DNA of 13,157 bases from JADFWK01 sp035527895 (GCA_035527895.1 DATKZQ010000154.1:1-13157); one strand, 5' to 3'. Positions 8,334-13,157 are shown, counted from the stretch's first letter. Notes: a model not told the origin generated them from the sequence alone. Numbers and translations are program-made.

Positions 8334-8462
8334 TTAACGTTGAAGAAACTGGAAATAGAGGGCATCAAGTCCAACGAAAAAATACACAATCATAGCTATG
8401 GAGTTCAGTAGAAAACTGACTCCGAGGCCAAATATCGCCGTAGCGACAGTCGAAGGAGGCAT
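8334..8462 (-). CDS. Possible small membrane protein (42 codons)
   Basis: Reading the minus strand from the ATG at 8460-8462 to TAA at 8334-8336 gives a 42-residue peptide. It has one long hydrophobic stretch (about residues 5-30, from TVATAIFGLG to IAMIVYFFVG) and an aromatic C-terminus. The stop is immediately followed by the two-tier hairpin at 8301-8333. Against it, the start overlaps the divergent yjbQ start. The first codons are the complement of the yjbQ Shine-Dalgarno, and there is no clear ribosome site of its own. Hydrophobic short ORFs arise by chance, so this is only a candidate. Confidence 0.25.
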   Translation of the reverse strand: MPPSTVATAIFGLGVSFLLNSIAMIVYFFVGLDALYFQFLQR

Positions 8463-8464
8463 GC

Positions 8465-8881
8465 ATGAAAACCTACCGCAAAGAGCTCTGGTTTCAGATA
8501 CCTACGAGGAGGGCTCTGGTTAACATCACTCCTCAGGTAGAAGAGTGTCTAAGGGAAAGCGGGATTAGAGACGGACTGGTTCTCTGTAACGCCATGCACA
8601 TTACCGCAAGCGTTTTCATAAATGACGATGAACCAGGCCTTCACCACGATTACGACCTGTGGCTGGAAAAGCTTGCGCCCCACGAGCCTGTATCCGGATA
8701 CAGGCACAACGTAGGTGAGGATAACGCAGATGCCCACATGAAACGGCAGATCATGGGCCGTGAAGTGGTCGTTGCAGTGACCGACGGTAAGCTGGACTTC
8801 GGCCCCTGGGAACAGATATTTTACGGAGAGTTCGACGGCCGGAGACGCAAGAGGGTGCTGGTGAAGATCATTGGAGAATAA
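8465..8881 (+). CDS. yjbQ: YjbQ / UPF0047 family protein
   Basis: This 138-residue protein covers the whole UPF0047 fold. Diagnostic segments are MHITASVFIND (44-54), YRHNVGEDNADAHMK (79-93) with family histidines H81 and H91, the GPWEQIF segment (113-119), and the C-terminal FDGRRRKRVLVKIIGE. Members such as E. coli YjbQ can supply a secondary thiamine-phosphate-synthase activity when thiE is missing, but the native role is unsettled; I would not infer thiamine synthesis here. The ATG at 8465 follows AAGGAGG by 5 nt. Another ATG at 8461 is in a different frame. It appears monocistronic, with a terminator-like hairpin about 100 bp downstream. It is cytoplasmic. Confidence 0.92.
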   Translation: MKTYRKELWFQIPTRRALVNITPQVEECLRESGIRDGLVLCNAMHITASVFINDDEPGLHHDYDLWLEKLAPHEPVSGYRHNVGEDNADAHMKRQIMGREVVVAVTDGKLDFGPWEQIFYGEFDGRRRKRVLVKIIGE

Positions 8882-8984
8882 GGGCATATGGGCGAGGATG
8901 TCTATCCAGCGCATGGCCGGGAGATGAACCATGCTTACCGCTTTGGCTCATACCATAAATCATCCCGCTACAAAGCGTGCTGGT

Positions 8985-9022
8985 CCAAGCTATGCTATGC
9001 AGGTACGTAGGCTTTGGTTTTT
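8985..9022 (+). terminator. Probable terminator downstream of yjbQ
   Basis: CCAAGCTATG (8985-8994) pairs with CGTAGGCTTTGG (9006-9017) with two single-base bulges and one G-U, closing an 11-nt loop, and TTTTT (9018-9022) follows directly. Its position 104 bp after the yjbQ stop fits a transcript end. It is imperfect but well placed. Confidence 0.5.
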
Positions 9023-9026
9023 ATCT

Positions 9027-9060
9027 CTCGCCCGCACTCCTGAAGGCAGGAGTGCTCGAG
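9027..9060. other. Long GC-rich hairpin
   Basis: A perfect 9-bp stem GCACTCCTG (9034-9042) / CAGGAGTGC (9047-9055) with an AAGG tetraloop is extended, across a CCC/T internal loop, by CTCG (9027-9030) / CGAG (9057-9060). There is no T-run, so it is not a terminator. It lies between the yjbQ terminator and the three-hairpin cassette and may belong to the same structured element. Confidence 0.55.
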
Positions 9061-9107
9061 CCCGCAGAGGACTCAGAGTTAAGAAAATGAATCAGTTAAT
9101 GGTGATA

Positions 9108-9236
9108 GATCGCTTAAAAGTATTTGGAGAGGCTGCCACGGCGAGAAATAAGCGAGCTTATTTATACCCGTGAAGGCTCTCCATTCTCCCGATGTAAGTC
9201 ATCGGGTCCCCCGCTATGCGGGGTTTTTAAGCGATC
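9108..9236. repeat. 129-bp structured cassette closed by a perfect 12-bp inverted repeat
   Basis: GATCGCTTAAAA (9108-9119) is the exact inverse of TTTTAAGCGATC (9225-9236). Three successive hairpins lie inside. The first is GGAGAG/CTCTCC (9126-9131 with 9177-9182), enclosing CACGG/CCGTG (9137-9141 with 9168-9172) and AAATAAG/CTTATTT (9146-9152 with 9157-9163). The second is CCCGATG/CATCGGG (9188-9194 with 9200-9206). The third is CCCCGC/GCGGGG (9209-9214 with 9218-9223) followed by TTTTT. The fold is a closed multi-branch junction. It could be a non-autonomous mobile element with terminal inverted repeats or a structured RNA. I recognise no named family, and no transposase or reverse transcriptase is present in the window. 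Confidence 0.65.
9209..9228 (+). terminator. Terminator-like hairpin at the end of the structured cassette
   Basis: CCCCGC, a TAT loop, GCGGGG and then TTTTT form a compact hairpin with the look of an intrinsic terminator for plus-strand transcription. Its T-run is shared with the closing inverted repeat of the surrounding cassette, so a terminator fold and the closed-junction fold would compete. Confidence 0.5.
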
Positions 9237-9338
9237 CAATGCTTTTCTCTGAGCGCTCCGTGAGCTCTGTGAGAAATTAAAGAGCCTTTTAGGGTCCAAA
9301 CCAAGTCACCCTCTTTTGGGGTTGTTGTGGACTTCACC

Positions 9339-9359
9339 AGAATGTTGGAAACACATTCT
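9339..9359. promoter_or_regulatory. Dyad upstream of the sirtuin gene, possible operator
   Basis: AGAATGT (9339-9345) and ACATTCT (9353-9359) form an exact 7-bp inverted repeat with a 7-nt spacer, ending about 38 bp before the sirtuin start codon. Size and spacing suit a dimeric regulator site or a leader hairpin. I found no convincing promoter hexamers around it. The rest of 9237-9397 shows no gene; it contains an imperfect CTCTGAGCGCTCCGTGAGCT-type low-complexity stretch near 9245-9270. Confidence 0.35.
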
Positions 9360-9397
9360 AGCAGGATGCAACGTACCAAAAGGGACGCAAAATAGAC

Positions 9398-10105
9398 ATG
9401 AACGAGGATCTTGATATTAGAATTCAGACTCTTGCTCAATGGCTCTATGAGGCACGACACCTCGTTGTTTTTACCGGTGCCGGTATCAGCACTGAGTCAG
9501 GGCTGCCCGATTTTAGAGGGCCCAATGGCATGTGGACTCGGAGAGACAAGGGTCTCCCACCCAGGCCGATGACCCGTCCCTGGGACTCCGTGGGACCCAA
9601 TAGCGGTCATATGGCTATTGTTGATCTCCAAGAACTGGGCAAACTGGCATTCCTCGTTTCCCAAAACGTGGATAACCTGCATCTCAAATCCGGCATACGC
9701 CCCGATTTGCTGGCCGAGCTTCACGGAAATATAGCAAAACTGCACTGCACGAGGTGCGGCACAAAGGTGGATAAGGCTGCCAACATGACTGTATGCTCAT
9801 GTGGAGGCAGTCTCGTTCGCAGTGTGGTGGATTTTGGCGAATCCCTTCCGGAAATGGATCTCATGCTTTCCTTCGAGCATTCACGAAAATGCGACCTTTT
9901 AGTAGTTGTTGGCTCAAGTCTTGTAGTAACGCCAGCCGCAGACATGCCCGCTGAAGCCCTTCGCTCCGGAGCAAAACTGGTTATTATCAATCAGGGTGAA
10001 ACCCCCTTTGATAATCATGCCCACTTGAGATTTCATGAAGGCATTGGCGTGGTGCTCCCCAAGGCAGTAAAGAGACTGAAAGGGCTGATGGGCCTATTCG
10101 AGTGA
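9398..10105 (+). CDS. Sir2-family NAD-dependent protein deacylase, SIRT6/7-like
   Basis: Sirtuins remove acyl groups from lysine, consuming NAD and releasing nicotinamide and O-acyl-ADP-ribose. This 235-residue protein is a complete catalytic core. It shows GAGIS (27-31), DFRG (38-41), QNVD (89-92), the catalytic histidine H109 in ELHGN, FGES (146-149) and GSS (172-174). A zinc module has C117/C120 and C133/C135, where the second pair is CxC rather than the usual CxxC. The GPNGMWT loop after DFR, the following KGLPP, the HMAI helix and the FLVSQNVD/ELHGN stretch read closer to animal SIRT6/SIRT7 than to E. coli CobB (subclass is inference). The ATG at 9398 follows AAAAGGGA with a rather long 12-nt spacer. 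No acetyl- or acyl-CoA partner gene is adjacent, so the substrate is unknown. Confidence 0.93.
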   Translation: MNEDLDIRIQTLAQWLYEARHLVVFTGAGISTESGLPDFRGPNGMWTRRDKGLPPRPMTRPWDSVGPNSGHMAIVDLQELGKLAFLVSQNVDNLHLKSGIRPDLLAELHGNIAKLHCTRCGTKVDKAANMTVCSCGGSLVRSVVDFGESLPEMDLMLSFEHSRKCDLLVVVGSSLVVTPAADMPAEALRSGAKLVIINQGETPFDNHAHLRFHEGIGVVLPKAVKRLKGLMGLFE

Positions 10106-10286
10106 AGCTCCCTGCCACCGATAATAGAAATGCTAACCCAACAGACCCCGGAGACCTCAAAAGGCTGTCATGATACTCTCCGTCTTTGTCACCGATCAGG
10201 AATTGAGGAAACAGACTGTATGTTGTGGGCTGGACATACTAAAAAACATGTTTACCTTCTGAGCCAAATGAGCCTTCTTTTTTTTC

Positions 10287-10316
10287 TTGACAAAAAAATC
10301 CCATAAAAGATATAGA
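10287..10316 (+). promoter_or_regulatory. Sigma70-like promoter for the PxxKW-family gene
   Basis: A perfect TTGACA (10287-10292) is followed by an 18-bp A-rich spacer and TATAGA (10311-10316, 4-5 of 6 consensus bases). The -35 box is preceded by a nine-T tract (10278-10285 region), which could assist or reflect an upstream end. Predicted start is near 10323, giving a leader of about 100 nt. The rest of 10106-10286 shows no gene or recognisable element. Confidence 0.62.
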
Positions 10317-10370
10317 AAGGCGCTTTTCCGAATCCGTTTGGCTATGATCTCGGTTCAATCAGCTAAACAG

Positions 10371-10396
10371 AACAAGAGTTAACCGCTCTTGTTTTT
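10371..10396 (+). promoter_or_regulatory. Terminator-like hairpin inside the PxxKW leader (candidate attenuator)
   Basis: AACAAGAG (10371-10378) and CTCTTGTT (10386-10393) form a perfect 8-bp stem around TTAACCG, and the stem runs into a T-tract (10392-10396). It lies between the predicted promoter and the Shine-Dalgarno AAAGGA at 10409-10414, so an intrinsic-terminator shape occupies the 5' UTR. It could alternatively be the transcript end of upstream DNA. Confidence 0.55.
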
Positions 10397-10424
10397 AAAT
10401 CTATAAAGAAAGGATGTGATAACC

Positions 10425-10700
10425 ATGGTTTGTACAACTTTAAGAGAGGGGCATGAGTGCATCTTCATGACCAAGAAAGGATGCCAGTTTAACGGCGGCA
10501 GCTGCCACCCCATTGTTGAACAGTGCAACGGCTGCCAGAGGATCGCCGAGTACCCCACTGGAACGTTCTGCATGAGTTTCCCTGACCCTTCACTGAAATG
10601 GAAAAGAGGGGTCTGCAATATGGCAACTCACGTCAAGATTCAAAAGGCAGCTGAGAACCACAAGTTAAATCCTCTCAAAGCCTCAAAAAGGTCCCACTAG
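10425..10700 (+). CDS. PxxKW-family cysteine-rich small protein
   Basis: This 91-residue protein has eight cysteines (residues 3, 12, 20, 27, 34, 37, 49, 64) and a PSLKW motif at 55-59 followed by KRGVCNMATH. That fits the small cysteine-rich family named for its PxxKW motif, seen mainly in anaerobic deltaproteobacteria. The function is unknown. The cysteine spacing, including CNGC at 34-37, suggests metal or Fe-S binding, which is inference. The ATG at 10425 is preferred because AAAGGA lies 10 nt upstream; the in-frame GTG at 10416 is only 1 nt from that site. There is no signal peptide. It is monocistronic with its own promoter and a possible attenuator. The last 25 residues are lysine-rich and cysteine-free. 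Confidence 0.85.
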   Translation: MVCTTLREGHECIFMTKKGCQFNGGSCHPIVEQCNGCQRIAEYPTGTFCMSFPDPSLKWKRGVCNMATHVKIQKAAENHKLNPLKASKRSH

Positions 10701-10926
10701 TAAATCTCCGGATCAGGAATCTTTTTCAGGAAAAACAGGGATAAGAACAGCGAATCGAGTCCTCAGGGCCGGTTTGTCGGGAATTTGTGCGGTGAAGAAA
10801 GCCCTGGGCCTCGGCATTCAGCGTATTGCTTTAGCTCCATCGACTGGGAACCGAGGAGACAGGAAAAGTTCGCCCTAACCTAATGTCAGCACTTTGAGGT
10901 GGCGGGTTCCCGAAACGCATGTATTG
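10701..10926. other. Gene-poor spacer left of the MITE-like element
   Basis: There is no ORF with a ribosome site, no convincing promoter and no terminator. One plus-strand frame (about 10748-10880) reads somewhat protein-like (KKALGLGIQRIALAP), which may be decayed coding sequence, but I cannot match it to a family. Confidence 0.4.
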
Positions 10927-11051
10927 ATACCAAGTTGCATTCAAAAGGCTACTATTTATAGACGTCATTGCGAACGAATGTGACGCAATCTCCATAGGAT
11001 AGATTGCCACGTCGCTTTGCTCCTCGCAATGACATGATTGCAACTTGGTAT
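10927..11051. mobile_element. 125-bp MITE-like palindromic element
   Basis: Perfect 13-bp terminal inverted repeats, ATACCAAGTTGCA (10927-10939) and TGCAACTTGGTAT (11039-11051), bound a core that is itself palindromic. In the core, GTCATTGCGA (10964-10973) matches TCGCAATGAC (11024-11033) and GCAATCT (10985-10991) matches AGATTGC (11001-11007). The core resembles the GTCATTGCGA...GCGACG...GCAATCT intergenic repeat that I recall as dispersed in deltaproteobacterial and related genomes. It has no coding capacity and no obvious target-site duplication. A copy number cannot be judged from one window. Confidence 0.75.
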
Positions 11052-11140
11052 GAAATCACCCCAGATGAGCTCTGCCGGATCACCGGCGCCCAATGGGTGG
11101 ATGTCTGCAAATAATTTCAACAGAGCGCCATTTCCAGAAC

Positions 11141-11176
11141 CAAAAAGAGGATTAGCCTACATTCGACTAATCCTCT
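11141..11176 (-). terminator. Intrinsic terminator of the former tRNA-Leu gene
   Basis: On the minus strand a perfect 10-bp stem AGAGGATTAG (11167-11176) / CTAATCCTCT (11146-11155) with an 11-nt loop is followed by TTTTTG, since 11141-11146 reads caaaaa on the plus strand. It begins 10 nt beyond the CCA end of the tRNA-Leu fragment, as expected for the original tRNA transcript terminator. Confidence 0.78.
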
Positions 11177-11186
11177 AACCTTCTCA

Positions 11187-11240
11187 TGGTGCCGAAGGCG
11201 GGACTTGAGCCCGCACGGGCATAACCCACTACTCCCTCAA
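11187..11240 (-). pseudogene. 3' half of tRNA-Leu(GAG), 5' half missing (integration scar)
   Basis: Read on the minus strand, this has the anticodon loop TTGAGGG (11234-11240, anticodon GAG), then the 3' anticodon strand AGTAG. The long class II variable arm TGGG-TTAT-GCCC follows. The T arm GCGGG-CTCAAGT-CCCGC comes next, then the acceptor strand CTTCGGC, discriminator A and an encoded CCA (11187-11189). The T-loop starts with C instead of T54. No 5' acceptor strand GCCGAAG, D arm or matching 5' anticodon strand is found in the next 100 bp. The break at the anticodon loop and retention of the 3' end with its terminator fit the distal att site left by an integrative element. An intact copy would be expected at the other end, to the right. 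Confidence 0.8.
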
Positions 11241-11241
11241 G

Positions 11242-11314
11242 ATAAAAATCCGGTGAAATCACCTAAACTGACCTTTTAATCCCAGCGGAATGCTTTTGTT
11301 TTTCCGGATTTTAT
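11242..11314. repeat. Inverted repeat beginning at the tRNA break point
   Basis: ATAAAAATCCGG (11242-11253) and CCGGATTTTAT (11304-11314) are inverse copies differing by one A/T. The left arm starts one base after the tRNA fragment ends. A near-palindrome GGTGAAATCACC (11252-11263) overlaps the left arm. These could be integrase arm/core sites of the putative element end or simply a large hairpin; no integrase gene is present. Confidence 0.4.
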
Positions 11315-11373
11315 GATATTAAAAACCCTGGGCCAAGATCTTGACTTGATTGTTATGACTGCCATATCAATAT

Positions 11374-12915
11374 TTGAATAAATTCAAACCGATAGATGGT
11401 TTTAAAGTGAAGGCGTTAGGATACGATAAACGGAAGTTACAAGCCTTTATAGAAATTTTTGATAACATCTTAGGTTCGGTTCGTGCACCCTTAGTGGTGC
11501 TTGATTCTGATTTGAAGGTTGTAAAGGCCAATCATTCCTTTTACCAGACCTTCAAGGTTAAACCAGAGGGAACAGAGGGGATATTAATATATGATCTTGG
11601 CAACCGGCAATGGGACATCCCAAAGCTTAGAGAATTACTTGAAGATATCCTTCCTCAGAATTCCACATTTAATGACTTTGAGGTGGAACATAACTTCGAG
11701 ACCATAGGCCGAAAGATAATGCATCTGAACGCAAGACGGATTTACAGAGAGTCGAAGCAAACCCAGATGATCCTCCTATCCATCGAGGATGTGACTGAGC
11801 GTGAATATTATAAAAGACATCTTGAGGAGCTTGTTGAAAAGCGAACGGCCGAAATCACAGTAGCAAGGGAAGAAGCGGAAAAAGGCAAACAAATCGCTGA
11901 AGCCGCACTTTTCGAAATAAAGAAGTTAAAAGACCAACTTGAAGCTGAGAGAGCGTATCTACAAGAAGAAATCAAGCTGGAATACAACCATGAGAACATT
12001 ATTGGTCAGAGTGATGGGATCAATTACGTGCTCTATAAGGTTGAACAAATTGCCCGCAGCAATACAATCGTCCTGGTTCTTGGCGAGACTGGAACCGGCA
12101 AAGAGCTGGTCGCCCGGGCCATTCACGGCTTGAGCTTGCGCAAAGAGCGAGCCTTGGTGAAAGTGAATTGCGCCACACTGCCTTCAAACCTTATCGAAAG
12201 CGAGCTGTTTGGTCATGAAAAAGGTGCTTTCACCGGTTCTCATTCCAGACACCTTGGGCGATTTGAGGTCGCCAACGGCGCTACCATTTTTCTGGATGAG
12301 ATTGGTGAGTTGCCGCTGGAATTGCAAGCCAAGCTGCTCAGAGTGATCGAGGATGGTGAGTTTGAAAGGTTGGGCAGCTCCCATACGATCAAGGTCGATG
12401 TGCGGATTATTGCGGCCACAAATCGCAATCTGGAAGAGGAAGTCCGCAGGGGCCGGTTCCGTGACGATCTCTGGTACCGTTTAAATATTTTCCCTATTAC
12501 CATGCCGCCGCTCCGGGATCGGTTGGATGACATTCCACTTCTTGTGGACTTTTACGTCAAAAAGATCTCCAAGCGAATGGGCAAGTCCATTGAAATCATT
12601 CCGACGAGAGTCATGAATGCCTTGCAGAATTATCACTGGCCCGGCAATGTCCGGGAACTGGAAAACGTCCTCGAACGTGCGGTGATTAACTCCTCGGGAC
12701 CCAAACTGCGTCTGGTGGATGAACTGAAAAAGCCGCAAAAGGATTTATCGACTGCACAAAAAACGCTCGAAGCGGTTGAGCGCGAACATATTGTGCGCAT
12801 CCTCGAGCAAACTCAATGGAAAGTCAGTGGAAAAAACGGGGCGGCCGAGATCCTTGGGCTCAACCGCAGCACGTTGCGGGCCCGAATGCGAAAACTCGGT
12901 ATCCTCAAGCCATAA
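11374..12915 (+). CDS. PAS-domain sigma54-dependent transcriptional activator (Fis-type)
   Basis: This is a bacterial enhancer-binding protein that uses ATP to open sigma54-RNA polymerase promoters. It has a PAS sensor at about 30-145 (VVLDSDLKVVKAN near its start) and a coiled-coil linker at about 145-200. The AAA+ core at about 207-440 has Walker A GETGTGKE (237-244), the sigma54-contact loop GAFTGS (284-289, Ser in place of the usual final Ala), Walker B TIFLDE (304-309) and HWPGNVRELE (421-430). A Fis-like helix-turn-helix follows at about 485-507. No receiver domain is present, so it probably senses a ligand or redox state through PAS rather than being phosphorylated. The start is unsure: TTG at 11374 lacks a ribosome site and a GTG at 11408 is also in frame. 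A weak TTGACT-18-TATCAA promoter (11341-11370) would favour the later start. GC content rises strongly from the 5' to the 3' part. Confidence 0.92.
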   Translation: MNKFKPIDGFKVKALGYDKRKLQAFIEIFDNILGSVRAPLVVLDSDLKVVKANHSFYQTFKVKPEGTEGILIYDLGNRQWDIPKLRELLEDILPQNSTFNDFEVEHNFETIGRKIMHLNARRIYRESKQTQMILLSIEDVTEREYYKRHLEELVEKRTAEITVAREEAEKGKQIAEAALFEIKKLKDQLEAERAYLQEEIKLEYNHENIIGQSDGINYVLYKVEQIARSNTIVLVLGETGTGKELVARAIHGLSLRKERALVKVNCATLPSNLIESELFGHEKGAFTGSHSRHLGRFEVANGATIFLDEIGELPLELQAKLLRVIEDGEFERLGSSHTIKVDVRIIAATNRNLEEEVRRGRFRDDLWYRLNIFPITMPPLRDRLDDIPLLVDFYVKKISKRMGKSIEIIPTRVMNALQNYHWPGNVRELENVLERAVINSSGPKLRLVDELKKPQKDLSTAQKTLEAVEREHIVRILEQTQWKVSGKNGAAEILGLNRSTLRARMRKLGILKP

Positions 12916-12945
12916 AGCCTGGGAATTCTGTTTTTTCATCCGATC

Positions 12946-12979
12946 CATGACCTACGTGGAAATATAAAACCAGGTCATG
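12946..12979. promoter_or_regulatory. 8-bp inverted repeat with TGACC half-sites
   Basis: CATGACCT (12946-12953) and AGGTCATG (12972-12979) are perfect inverses separated by 18 bp. They share the TGACC core with the dyads at 13121-13153. The repeat lies just after the activator stop codon, without a T-run, so a protein-binding role is as likely as a hairpin. Confidence 0.35.
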
Positions 12980-13120
12980 CACCGACTGCCGAAGATAGAA
13001 AGCCGGGGACGATTTTCCTGAATACTCGCCTGTTTTTTGTGACCAGTTTCAAGCCATTCTTTGTCCGTTCATATACCCTCTCCAAGCATCACTCACTTTA
13101 CCTAAAAGATGCCAAGGTCG

Positions 13121-13153
13121 TGGTCATATTTGACCATTTGCCATATATGATCA
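13121..13153. promoter_or_regulatory. Two tandem 16-bp dyads, possible activator binding sites
   Basis: TGGTCATATTTGACCA (13121-13136) has perfect 6-bp arms around a TATT centre. Two bases later TTGCCATATATGATCA (13138-13153) repeats it at 12 of 16 positions. Tandem dyads of this size resemble upstream activator sequences of sigma54 activators. The gene they might serve would lie beyond the right edge. No -24/-12 promoter is visible inside the window. The whole 12916-13157 stretch has no convincing ORF. Confidence 0.45.
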
Positions 13154-13157
13154 CTAT

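Noticed and set aside
8888..9013. 41-codon plus-strand ORF after yjbQ, rich in Tyr and Cys
   Set aside because: It runs into the predicted terminator hairpin, its ribosome site would be only 3 nt away, and I recognise no family.
8931..9173. 80-codon plus-strand ORF
   Set aside because: Low-complexity Arg/Ala product crossing the terminator and the long hairpin, without a ribosome site; likely chance.
9108..9236. Retron msr-msd RNA (closing inverted repeat like a1/a2)
   Set aside because: No reverse transcriptase is encoded nearby, and I see no long msd hairpin or branching-guanosine context.
8297..10266. 12-bp repeat CCTTCTGAGCCA at 8297-8308 and 10255-10266
   Set aside because: A few shared 12-mers are expected by chance in 13 kb, and the flanks do not extend the match.
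11187..11310. Intact tRNA-Leu gene
   Set aside because: No 5' acceptor strand, D arm or matching 5' anticodon strand is present upstream on the minus strand, so only the 3' half is real.
12240..12533. Minus-strand ORF opposite the AAA+ domain
   Set aside because: Antisense to conserved sigma54-activator motifs; serine/arginine-rich shadow composition.
1..13157. CRISPR array or known anti-phage system
   Set aside because: No regularly spaced direct repeats and no cas, restriction, toxin-antitoxin or CBASS-type genes; the Sir2 protein is a stand-alone deacylase core without a fused partner domain.

Overview
The window looks like chromosomal DNA of a Gram-negative bacterium of roughly half GC content. 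A deltaproteobacterial (Desulfobacterota, syntroph or sulfate-reducer-like) host is my inference. It rests on a LapA/LapB pair of the LPS system, a PxxKW-type cysteine-rich small protein, a PAS-sigma54 activator, and a palindromic intergenic repeat of a kind I associate with such genomes. No taxon can be fixed from sequence alone.

Left part (191-6338, minus strand): a probable operon is read right to left from a sigma70-like promoter at 6376-6405. Its order is YfcE-type metallophosphoesterase, HIT-family hydrolase/nucleotidyltransferase, lapA, lapB, and an exported TPR-AMIN-Amidase_3 peptidoglycan amidase. The genes are 9-64 bp apart and most have a Shine-Dalgarno sequence. The theme is envelope homeostasis (LPS level control and septal wall splitting). 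A hairpin followed by a T-run directly after the amidase stop suggests that the next gene, a DUF1846/UPF0371 protein, is a separate unit.

Middle part (6439-10105): a near-consensus sigma70 promoter drives a divergent PurD homologue on the plus strand. It converges within 7 bp on a small pentapeptide-like orphan on the minus strand. Next come YjbQ (UPF0047) and a sirtuin that resembles the SIRT6/7 type. Between yjbQ and the sirtuin lies about 500 bp with no confident gene. It holds an apparent terminator, a long hairpin, and a 129-bp cassette closed by a perfect 12-bp inverted repeat around three internal hairpins, which is the best candidate here for an unrecognised structured RNA or non-autonomous element.

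Right part (10106-13157): the PxxKW-family gene has its own promoter and a terminator-like hairpin inside its 5' UTR (possible attenuation). Next is a gene-poor 670-bp stretch with a 125-bp MITE-like element bounded by perfect 13-bp terminal inverted repeats, then the 3' half of a tRNA-Leu(GAG) with its own terminator but no 5' half. That pattern is typical of the distal end of an integrated element. A PAS/AAA+/Fis sigma54-dependent activator follows, and beyond it is a cluster of TGACC half-sites including two tandem 16-bp dyads, possibly activator sites for a gene outside the window.

I find no complete defence system, CRISPR array, transposase or reverse transcriptase here.
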